This document shows, in pieces, positions 1 to 5,115 of a DNA stretch of 12,574 nucleotides. A program made the position numbers and the translations under genes. The notes beneath the pieces were generated by a model that saw nothing but the letters and a program-made list of their open reading frames with translations, was not told the origin of the DNA and searched no databases. Position 1 is the stretch's first letter. The number at the start of each line of letters is the position of its first letter. The stretch is taken from NCBI GenBank assembly GCA_003525045.1, contig DQGF01000557.1, positions 11,148-23,721 of the forward strand, given 5' to 3'. This DNA is from Pseudomonas sp. (GTDB lineage: Bacteria > Pseudomonadota > Gammaproteobacteria > Pseudomonadales > Pseudomonadaceae).

Positions 1-60
1 GTAGGAGCTGCCGCAGGTTCGGGCCGCGTTTGGGCGATCTTTTGCGGCTGACGCATGTCC
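1..60. repeat. Partial Pseudomonas-type intergenic repeat at window edge
   Basis: The first bases, beginning GTAGGAGCTGCCGCAGG and continuing to GGCGATCTTTTGCGGC, resemble the short intergenic repeats beginning GTAGGAGCTGCCG and containing GCGATCTTTTG that are scattered through Pseudomonas genomes. The copy is cut by the window edge and looks degenerate. No gene can be supported in this stretch. Confidence 0.4.
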
Positions 61-96
61 TTGACTGGCCTCATTTTTTTTAATCCATCCGAACGG

Positions 97-124
97 TTGT
101 AACTTCGTCTCAGATAGGTACAAT
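97..124 (+). promoter_or_regulatory. Sigma-70 promoter of the 4.5S RNA gene
   Basis: A TTGTAA box (97-102) and a TACAAT box (119-124) are separated by 16 bases. Both are close to the sigma-70 consensus. Transcription would begin near position 131, about 25 bases before the inferred mature 5' end of the 4.5S RNA, so the primary transcript carries a short leader. A strong constitutive promoter fits an essential stable RNA. Confidence 0.7.
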
Positions 125-155
125 GGCGCGGCTCGCCGTCAGGTGAGCGTCGTTA

Positions 156-269
156 TGGTGACCCCATCGGTCCCCCCGCAACGATCAACCGTGAACCCGG
201 TCAGGCCTGGAAGGGAGCAGCCGCAGCGGTGACATTGTGTGCCGGGGTGTGGCTGGTGGGGTTACCACC
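156..269 (+). ncRNA. ffs: Signal recognition particle 4.5S RNA
   Basis: This is the small bacterial SRP RNA. It binds Ffh and targets nascent membrane and secreted proteins to the membrane through FtsY. The diagnostic domain IV core lies at about 199-223: CAGGCCTGGAAGG, with its GGAA tetraloop, followed by GAGCAGCC. Downstream GTGTGCCGGGGTGTGGCTGG matches the 3' half of the family. The ends were set from the terminal helix, where GGTGACCCC (157-165) pairs with GGGGTTACC (258-266) with one G-U pair. The resulting length of about 114 nt equals that of the E. coli RNA. Position just upstream of dnaX is usual for Pseudomonas, as far as I recall, but here dnaX is more than 2 kb away. Confidence 0.93.
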
Positions 270-276
270 TATTTCT

Positions 277-300
277 AAGTCCTTGATTCTACAAGGATTT
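277..300 (+). terminator. Probable terminator hairpin after the 4.5S RNA
   Basis: AAGTCCTTG (277-285) and CAAGGATTT (292-300) form a 9-bp stem with one G-U pair around the loop ATTCTA. The 3' arm ends in TTT followed by AT, so the U tract is short. It sits 7 bases after the 4.5S RNA and probably ends that transcript. No gene is visible between it and position 514. Confidence 0.5.
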
Positions 301-514
301 ATCAGTCAAAAATCTCGAAGTGTGACAGCGTTTAAGTACACCCAAGTGGTGCACAGTAAACGGCATGCTATCGCGTCTGATTCAGCTATTTCACTCGATC
401 TTATCTGGATTCCCACGCCCTAATACCCCACCGATTCTGAATTAATCTGCAAGTGATGGCCGTGAACCACTTCGAAGGCTAGCCTCCTCAGATGACAACC
501 GGGGGTTCACTTCG

Positions 515-883
515 ATGACACGGATTGGATGGGTGGCACTAGTAGCGCTGGCCGCAGTGGCGTCACTGGAGTGTGGGCAAGCCCTGGCAGACGGGCACAA
601 TTTGCTCATAGCCTGCAAAATGGTCAAGCAGAAGAGCCCAACTGACTACAACACCCTTGAGAGCGGCCTATGCATTGGGCTAGTCCAAGGGGTTCGCCAA
701 ACTCTAGTGGCGTACGCAGACCTCCTGCCGAAAGACTATCGCGTCTGCATCCCACGGACAGTGAACAACGAACAGAGCGTGGGGGTCGTCGTCAGTTATC
801 TGGAGGACCACCCCAGCGAGTTGTACCTACCAGAAGTGGCTCTGGCGATTCAGGCGCACCGAGAGGCATACGTCTGCAAGTGA
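515..883 (+). CDS. Secreted Rap1a/Tai-family immunity-like protein
   Basis: A 122-residue protein. Residues 1-25 form a signal peptide: an Arg near the start, a hydrophobic run, then an ALA|D cleavage site. The mature part fits the Rap1a/Tai family, periplasmic immunity proteins that neutralise type VI secretion amidase effectors of the Ssp/Tae type. Visible family features are GHNLLIAC at the mature start, GLCIGLVQG (51-59), CIP (78-80), Q87, then SYLEDHP (94-100), and a closing cysteine at 121. The four mature cysteines (34, 53, 78, 121) would give the two disulfides typical of the family. The start is supported by GGGGG 9 bases upstream. No effector or secretion gene adjoins it, so a role as an orphan immunity gene is inference; the fold assignment is fairly secure. 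Confidence 0.75.
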   Translation: MTRIGWVALVALAAVASLECGQALADGHNLLIACKMVKQKSPTDYNTLESGLCIGLVQGVRQTLVAYADLLPKDYRVCIPRTVNNEQSVGVVVSYLEDHPSELYLPEVALAIQAHREAYVCK

Positions 884-1333
884 CCAAGGCCGCTTCCACA
901 GAACCTTTGGCCTGCCCGCACAGACTGAGCGTGCATCTCCAGGGCGATACTCTTTGGACGATCCAGATCCTAACCCAGCTAAGGGAATCTGGACGCCTCA
1001 CCCACTGATACTGGCTCAGGCGTGTTGCCCGCGTCCTGCACGAATGTGGTGAGTCCGATTGAAACCACCATTCCTCTGCCAAAACTTAAATTTGATCGCT
1101 CTACATGAGAAAAGCTTACCCATCTGAACTTTAAAATGCCGTGGAATGCGGGCTTCAGGCCAACTACCAAGTTACATGGATGAAACACATGTAATAAAAC
1201 CGGACGTTTATGGGGGTTATTGGGGGTTGATTGTTAGTTAACCATTCGACGAACTGCGCTATCTTTGACACCTCGTTGGGCTAGTATCAGGGGCATGCCT
1301 CTCATCTAACTCACTAGGGAATTGTGACCCGAC
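884..1333. other. 450-base gap with dyads but no supported gene
   Basis: No reading frame here combines a ribosome binding site with plausible protein composition. Two structured sites are visible. TCCAGAT (962-968) and ATCTGGA (987-993) form an inverted repeat that also encloses CCC and GGG. TTACATG (1172-1178) and CATGTAA (1188-1194) form a perfect 7-bp dyad with a 9-base spacer. A consensus-like TTGACA (1265-1270) lies 64 bases before the next gene, but no -10 box is found at normal spacing. Base composition is less GC-rich than dnaX, as in the rest of the ffs-dnaX interval. Confidence 0.5.
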
Positions 1334-1486
1334 ATGAAACCGAATCAGTTTGTTGTCTTCCTTCTTGCCCTTACTACGGCCTGGATTGTGCTGGTGGGTG
1401 GTGTGGTGGTGTGGTGGTCAGTGGAGCGCACGTCTGTAACACCTGTAGCTGGCGGAGTGAATGTGTCGAATCGATTGAATAACTGA
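1334..1486 (+). CDS. Tiny single-pass membrane protein 1 (50 aa)
   Basis: A 50-residue protein with one hydrophobic segment (about residues 6-28) ending in VVVWW, followed by a short hydrophilic tail of about 22 residues. I do not recognise a named family. Its best support is similarity to the next gene: M1, F6, L11, T14, W17, L20, V21, G23, V24 and W27 are identical without gaps. The start codon is forced because an in-frame TGA lies just upstream. The nearest purine-rich stretch, AGGGA (1316-1320), is 13 bases away, which is long, so translation may be weak or coupled. It could be a small regulatory membrane protein, a type I toxin-like peptide or a phage-type membrane protein; the sequence does not decide. 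Confidence 0.55.
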   Translation: MKPNQFVVFLLALTTAWIVLVGGVVVWWSVERTSVTPVAGGVNVSNRLNN

Positions 1487-1508
1487 ACCACTACAGGGGG
1501 TCGCACCA

Positions 1509-1655
1509 ATGAACACTTCCAAGTTCCTAATGCTGATCCTGACAATTACTATCGTCTGGTTACTATTGGTCTATGGTGTTACCAAGTGGTACGAGCCGGA
1601 TGAAGAGACACCCTCTACCAGCTCCCAGGATTTGTTCAAGTTCAAAGAGGGGTGA
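1509..1655 (+). CDS. Tiny single-pass membrane protein 2 (48 aa), paralogue of the preceding gene
   Basis: A 48-residue protein. Residues 6-24 form a strongly hydrophobic helix (leucine, isoleucine, threonine, one Trp at 17). A Lys-Trp-Tyr boundary (26-28) and an acidic/serine tail (PDEETPSTSS) follow, ending in a basic FKFKEG. Positive charge (K5) before the helix does not fix the topology clearly. AGGGGG (1495-1500) stands 8 bases before the ATG, a good ribosome binding site. It begins 22 bases after the stop of the first small gene, so the two are probably co-transcribed. Ten identities over the first 28 residues suggest a tandem duplication followed by divergence, with the tails completely different. 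Function unknown. Confidence 0.6.
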   Translation: MNTSKFLMLILTITIVWLLLVYGVTKWYEPDEETPSTSSQDLFKFKEG

Positions 1656-1663
1656 ATACATCC

Positions 1664-1689
1664 AGGAGGCTTGCCAGGGGGGGCTTCCT
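1664..1689 (+). terminator. Weak stem-loop after the small membrane genes
   Basis: AGGAGGCT (1664-1671) can pair with GGCTTCCT (1682-1689) using two G-U pairs. It lies 8 bases after the second small gene. There is no following T tract, so it may be a processing or stability structure rather than a true terminator. Confidence 0.25.
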
Positions 1690-1864
1690 ACGTCAGCTTA
1701 CTGTTGGAACTCTGTTCGTAGTGCGCTATCCACAGCTCAGGGCTGTTAGTTGCTTGCTAGCATTGGCGGGAGAGAGATACTAAGCATCTCTTGCACATGT
1801 CTTGGCGTGTTTTGCACAGAAGGGACTTCTAAACGGTACCCCATTTCAAATGTTGCACCTCGAT

Positions 1865-1876
1865 AGAGGCGATAGC
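1865..1876 (+). repeat. Left inverted-repeat core of the MITE-like element
   Basis: The 12-base core AGAGGCGATAGC is an exact inverted match to 2179-2190. The left end continues outward through CAAATGT (1847-1853) and inward through an ATAG-AGTTAC stretch that also resembles the right end. Confidence 0.65.
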
Positions 1877-1902
1877 CATAGAGTTACCCATCAGATAGGT
1901 TT

Positions 1903-1932
1903 GGCGGATATATTGATACATATCAATCCGCC
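1903..1932 (+). repeat. Left bulged hairpin of the MITE-like element
   Basis: GGCGG (1903-1907) pairs with CCGCC (1928-1932), and ATTGATA (1912-1918) with TATCAAT (1921-1927). The four bases ATAT are left unpaired on the 5' side. In DNA the inner pairs could not all close over a two-base loop, so the true loop would be larger. Confidence 0.6.
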
Positions 1933-2136
1933 CATACACTTGAATTGCCATTCATTGCGGAGGGCACACATGACCTCCCGGTCCTGCTCGCAACCCATAA
2001 TAAATAAACACAATCATGCTTCGCTGTTGCTCTTGACCCTGTTTACAGTGCAAGACGGAATGCGTGAGCACTCATGTGGTCACCTATCAGCGTAGCTGAA
2101 GGCAGTACACCACAAGCAAAGCTTAAGATCAAAATC

Positions 2137-2166
2137 CTGGGATGATATAAATATCAATAATCCCAG
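2137..2166 (-). repeat. Right bulged hairpin of the MITE-like element
   Basis: CTGGGAT (2137-2143) pairs with ATCCCAG (2160-2166), and GATAT (2144-2148) with ATATC (2151-2155). The bases AATA are unpaired on the 3' side. Read on the minus strand it has the same layout as the left hairpin, with the bulge on the 5' side. Confidence 0.6.
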
Positions 2167-2178
2167 TTACTACTACAA

Positions 2179-2190
2179 GCTATCGCCTCT
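2179..2190 (-). repeat. Right inverted-repeat core of the MITE-like element
   Basis: GCTATCGCCTCT is the exact reverse complement of 1865-1876. Outside it, ACATTTG (2202-2208) mirrors CAAATGT of the left end at the same distance. Confidence 0.65.
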
Positions 2191-2233
2191 GCGCATGGTA
2201 TACATTTGTGAAGTATCCGATCAGGTGTCTGCG

Positions 2234-2257
2234 TGTAGGACGAGCCTGCTCGCGAAT
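2234..2257 (+). repeat. Single REP element
   Basis: TGTAGGACGAGCCTGC followed by TCGCGAAT matches the Pseudomonas REP form TGTAGGAGCGAGC-TGCTCGCGAA, except for a missing G in the GAGCGAG part. No inverted partner is nearby, so it is a lone, slightly decayed REP. It sits between the MITE-like element and the dnaX upstream region. Confidence 0.7.
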
Positions 2258-2398
2258 GCGGTGTCTCCAGGCTGATTCGGTTGCCAGGACTGCGCGGCAT
2301 AGCAGCGGACATCGACCTCGCCGTGTTCCATGGCACTTTGCACCGCCGATAAAAGCCCCCCGAAGTGCATCTTAGCCAGATTAGACGAGCGCACCGGA

Positions 2399-2426
2399 TG
2401 CAATTTTGGCCTTGCTCCGCTAGCAT
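2399..2426 (+). promoter_or_regulatory. Possible sigma-70 promoter of dnaX
   Basis: A weak TGCAAT box (2399-2404) and a TAGCAT box (2421-2426) are 16 bases apart and lie about 37 bases before the dnaX ATG. The sequence from about 2395 to the ATG looks like the native dnaX leader, in contrast to the material further upstream. The boxes are not strong. Confidence 0.4.
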
Positions 2427-2462
2427 TAGGCGCTTCAGCTTCCTTCGTTGCGACGGTTTTCG

Positions 2463-4553
2463 ATGAGTTATCAGGTTCTTGCACGTAAATGGCGTCCGCG
2501 CTCGTTTGGCGAAATGGTCGGCCAGACCCATGTGCTCAGGGCTCTGATCAATGCCTTGGACAGCCAGCGGCTGCACCATGCCTATCTGTTCACCGGTACC
2601 CGCGGCGTGGGCAAGACCACCATCGCGCGGATCATCGCCAAATGCCTGAACTGTGAAACAGGTATCACTTCGACGCCTTGCGGCGAGTGCTCGGTGTGCC
2701 GTGAGATCGATGAAGGCCGTTTCGTCGACCTGATCGAGATCGACGCCGCGAGCCGGACCAAGGTCGAGGATACCCGCGAGCTGCTCGACAACGTGCAGTA
2801 CGCGCCGAGCCGCGGGCGCTTCAAGGTCTACCTGATCGACGAAGTGCACATGTTGTCCAGCCATTCCTTCAATGCGCTGTTGAAAACCCTCGAAGAGCCG
2901 CCGCCCTACGTCAAGTTCATCCTGGCCACCACCGACCCGCAGAAACTTCCCGCAACGATTCTCTCGCGGTGCCTGCAGTTCTCCCTGAAAAACATGACGC
3001 CGGAACGCGTGGTCGAGCATTTGACCCACGTGCTGAGTGTCGAGAACGTGCCGTTCGAAGACGATGCACTGTGGTTGCTGGGCCGCGCTGCCGATGGCTC
3101 CATGCGTGATGCCATGAGCCTGACCGACCAGGCGATCGCTTTCGGTGAAGGCAAGGTCATGGCCGCCGATGTGCGGGCGATGCTCGGAACGCTCGATCAC
3201 GGTCAGGTTTACGACGTCCTGCATGCACTGATCGAGGGCGACGCCAAAGCGTTGCTCGAAGCCGTCCGTCACCTGGCCGAACAAGGCCCGGACTGGAACG
3301 GCGTGCTCTCGGAAATTCTCAACGTGCTGCACCGTGTCGCCATCGCCCAGGCCTTGCCTGAAGGCGTCGACAACGGTCATGGCGACCGTGATCGGGTGTT
3401 GGCCCTGGCCCAGGCCCTGCCGGCCGAAGACGTACAGTTTTACTACCAGATGGGCCTGATCGGTCGTCGCGACCTGCCGTTGGCGCCGGACCCCCGGGGT
3501 GGTTTCGAAATGGTTCTGCTGCGCATGCTCGCGTTCCGGCCGGCAGACACCGAGGACGCTCCGAGGCAACCGTTAAAGACAGTGGGGATCAGCCAAGCCA
3601 CAGTTGATTCCGCCAATTCAGTGGTTGCCGCGCGAGTTGCTGCGCCGGTAGTGGTTACGGCAGTTGCACCGGTCGTATCGGCGCCGGTTGCGGCATTGGT
3701 TGCTCCAGGTCCAGCTCCAGCTCCAGCACCTGAACCGGTTGCACCGGTCGTCGTGCCCGAGCCCGTGGTTGAAGCAGTCGCGGTCGAAGCAATCGTCGAC
3801 CTGCCCTGGAACGACCCGGTAGAGCCTGAAGTCGTCCAGCAGCCCGCGGTCGAACCGGTACTGGAAACCGCCGCTGAACAACCCGAATTGCCGCCGATGC
3901 CACTGCCGACGCCGGACAGCGTAGTGCCGGACGCACCGGAGTGGGCCGCTGCGCCGATCCCGGAACCCTCCGTGACCGAAGTCGATGCGGCTACGCCGGG
4001 CATGGACCTGGACGACGAGCCGCCGCTGGACGAGGACTACATCGAGCCGGACATGGATTCGTCTTACAGCTACCTCGACGAACTGGCCAGCGAGCATGCC
4101 GCCGAGCCGGCTCCGGAGCCCGAGCCAGAACCGGCCGCCATGCCGGCGACCGGCCTGGCGCTGCAATGGCTGGAGCTGTTCCCGAAATTGCCGATCTCCG
4201 GCATGACCGGTAGCATCGCCGCCAATTGCACCTTGATCGCCGTCGATGGCGACAACTGGCTGTTGCACCTGGATCCGGCCCATAGCGCCTTGTTCAACGC
4301 GACCCAGCAACGTCGCCTCAACGATGCGCTGAACCAGTATCACGGGCGTACGCTGACCCTGAGCATGGAGCTGATCAAGCCCGAGCAGGAAACGCCGGCC
4401 CAGGCCGCGTCGCGCCGTCGTGTCAATCGTCAGCGCGAGGCCGAGGAATCGATCCACGGTGATCCGTTCATCCAGCAAATGATGCAGCAGTTCGGTGCGG
4501 TGGTCCGTAACGATACTATTGAACCTGTCGAAGCCCTGGTCAGTCAGGGCTAA
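2463..4553 (+). CDS. dnaX: DNA polymerase III subunit tau (clamp-loader ATPase)
   Basis: A 696-residue tau subunit. It is the motor of the clamp loader, which loads the beta sliding clamp and links the polymerase cores to DnaB helicase. Visible motifs are Walker A GTRGVGKT (45-52), zinc-binding cysteines 64, 73, 76 and 79, Walker B LIDEVHML (124-131), and the arginine finger R169 in LSRC. Domain III continues to about residue 360. A long low-complexity linker rich in Ala, Pro, Val and Glu spans roughly 385-560, and a C-terminal domain binds the polymerase alpha subunit. The ATG was chosen because MSYQVLARKWRP is the conserved N-terminus; no strong ribosome binding site precedes it. I saw no A-AAA-AAG slippery site at the E. 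coli gamma frameshift position, so a gamma form by that route is not supported. Confidence 0.97.
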   Translation: MSYQVLARKWRPRSFGEMVGQTHVLRALINALDSQRLHHAYLFTGTRGVGKTTIARIIAKCLNCETGITSTPCGECSVCREIDEGRFVDLIEIDAASRTKVEDTRELLDNVQYAPSRGRFKVYLIDEVHMLSSHSFNALLKTLEEPPPYVKFILATTDPQKLPATILSRCLQFSLKNMTPERVVEHLTHVLSVENVPFEDDALWLLGRAADGSMRDAMSLTDQAIAFGEGKVMAADVRAMLGTLDHGQVYDVLHALIEGDAKALLEAVRHLAEQGPDWNGVLSEILNVLHRVAIAQALPEGVDNGHGDRDRVLALAQALPAEDVQFYYQMGLIGRRDLPLAPDPRGGFEMVLLRMLAFRPADTEDAPRQPLKTVGISQATVDSANSVVAARVAAPVVVTAVAPVVSAPVAALVAPGPAPAPAPEPVAPVVVPEPVVEAVAVEAIVDLPWNDPVEPEVVQQPAVEPVLETAAEQPELPPMPLPTPDSVVPDAPEWAAAPIPEPSVTEVDAATPGMDLDDEPPLDEDYIEPDMDSSYSYLDELASEHAAEPAPEPEPEPAAMPATGLALQWLELFPKLPISGMTGSIAANCTLIAVDGDNWLLHLDPAHSALFNATQQRRLNDALNQYHGRTLTLSMELIKPEQETPAQAASRRRVNRQREAEESIHGDPFIQQMMQQFGAVVRNDTIEPVEALVSQG

Positions 4554-4560
4554 TAACTGA

Positions 4561-4595
4561 AGGCGTTTGGCCCCAACGGCCGGGCGCTATTTTTA
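4561..4595 (+). terminator. Intrinsic terminator or attenuator between dnaX and ybaB
   Basis: AGGCGTTTGGCC (4561-4572) pairs with GGCCGGGCGCT (4578-4588) around a CCAAC loop. The 11-bp stem has three G-U pairs and one bulged G. ATTTTTAT follows directly, giving a usable U tract. It lies 7 bases after the dnaX stop and 25 bases before ybaB, so it probably lowers read-through into ybaB or trims the 3' end. Confidence 0.6.
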
Positions 4596-4619
4596 TCCAA
4601 GTACTTTGAGGTGATTACC

Positions 4620-4958
4620 ATGATGAAGGGTGGCATGGCCGGCCTGATGAAGCAGGCGCAGCAGATGCAGGAAAAAATGGCCAAGATGCAGGAAGAACTG
4701 GCCAATGCCGAAGTCACCGGTAAAGCCGGCGGCGACATGGTCACCGTGGTCATGACCGGTCGTCACGATGTCAAGCGCGTGACCATCGACCCAAGCCTGG
4801 TCGAAGGCCTGAGCGAAGACGACAAGGAAATGCTGGAGGCGGTATTCGCCGCCGCCGTCAACGATGCCGTGCGCAAGATCGAAGCCAACAGCCAGGACAA
4901 GATGGGCAGCATGACCGCTGGCATGCAACTGCCACCGGGCATGAAACTGCCCTTCTGA
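4620..4958 (+). CDS. ybaB: YbaB/EbfC family nucleoid-associated protein
   Basis: A 112-residue homodimeric DNA-binding protein of the YbaB/EbfC family, which coats the nucleoid and is usually encoded between dnaX and recR. The N-terminal helix is rich in Met, Gln and Lys ([20 protein letters not shown]). It is followed by the GKAGGDMV beta turn, the VTIDPSLV strand and a C-terminal Met/Pro-rich tail. Length is normal. The ATG at 4620 is preferred over the in-frame GTG at 4611 because GAGG (4608-4611) is then properly spaced; GTG would overlap it. The second ATG (4623) is also possible. The gene probably shares the dnaX transcript past the attenuator. recR does not follow. Confidence 0.93.
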   Translation: MMKGGMAGLMKQAQQMQEKMAKMQEELANAEVTGKAGGDMVTVVMTGRHDVKRVTIDPSLVEGLSEDDKEMLEAVFAAAVNDAVRKIEANSQDKMGSMTAGMQLPPGMKLPF

Positions 4959-4990
4959 TCCACGCTGAACAAACGCAACCCCCTCCCCCC

Positions 4991-5091
4991 TGTAGGAGCG
5001 AGCTTGCTCGCGAAAAACGTCAACGATAACGCGTTCATCCTGAATGAACGCGTCACCGTTGACCCCATCGCGAGCAAGCCCGCTCCCACAG
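4991..5091. repeat. REPIN (two inverted REPs) after ybaB
   Basis: TGTAGGAGCGAGC-TTGCTCGCGA (from 4991) and TCGCGAGCAAGCCCGCTCCCACA (5068-5090) are inverted REP units. The DNA between is itself nearly palindromic: GTCAACG (5019-5025) faces CGTTGAC (5056-5062), and ACGCGTTCAT faces ATGAACGCGT, so the whole unit can fold into one long hairpin. It separates ybaB from the convergent aldehyde dehydrogenase gene and may act as a transcription or mRNA-stability boundary. Confidence 0.9.
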
Positions 5092-5115
5092 AAGGGCGTT
5101 GGCACGATCAATACA

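Larger units (their letters stand above)
1834..2219. mobile_element. MITE-like element with imperfect inverted ends and bulged subterminal hairpins
   Basis: The two ends are related in inverted orientation. AGAGGCGATAGC (1865-1876) recurs exactly as its complement at 2179-2190. CAAATGT (1847-1853) recurs as its complement at 2202-2208, and both pairs keep the same 18-base offset. Further out, CGG-TAC (from 1834) matches a similar CGG-ATAC on the right end (to 2219) with small gaps. Inward, each end carries a hairpin with an AT-rich inner stem and a 4-base bulge (1903-1932 and 2137-2166). In inverted orientation these share GGAT, ATTGATA and TATCA. No transposase gene fits inside, so it would need an enzyme supplied in trans. 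Outer limits and any target duplication are uncertain. A large RNA-forming repeat is an alternative. Confidence 0.5.

Noticed and set aside
979..1188. 69-codon minus-strand frame in the gap after the immunity gene
   Set aside because: No ribosome binding site precedes its ATG and the protein shows no recognisable pattern. A real small gene cannot be excluded.
1802..2095. 97-codon open frame starting with TTG inside the MITE-like element
   Set aside because: It has no ribosome binding site, an odd amino acid composition rich in His, Ser and Arg, and it crosses the left inverted repeat and hairpin. Chance is more likely.
270..2462. A site-specific integrative element using the 3' end of ffs
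   Set aside because: No integrase gene and no repeat of the ffs 3' end was found before dnaX.
2221..2484. 87-codon leftward frame overlapping the dnaX start
   Set aside because: Its first codons lie inside dnaX and it runs through the dnaX promoter region and the REP. No family features are recognisable.
2154..3569. 471-codon frame on the minus strand opposite dnaX
   Set aside because: It is antisense to the conserved ATPase domain of dnaX and has no credible start or domain.
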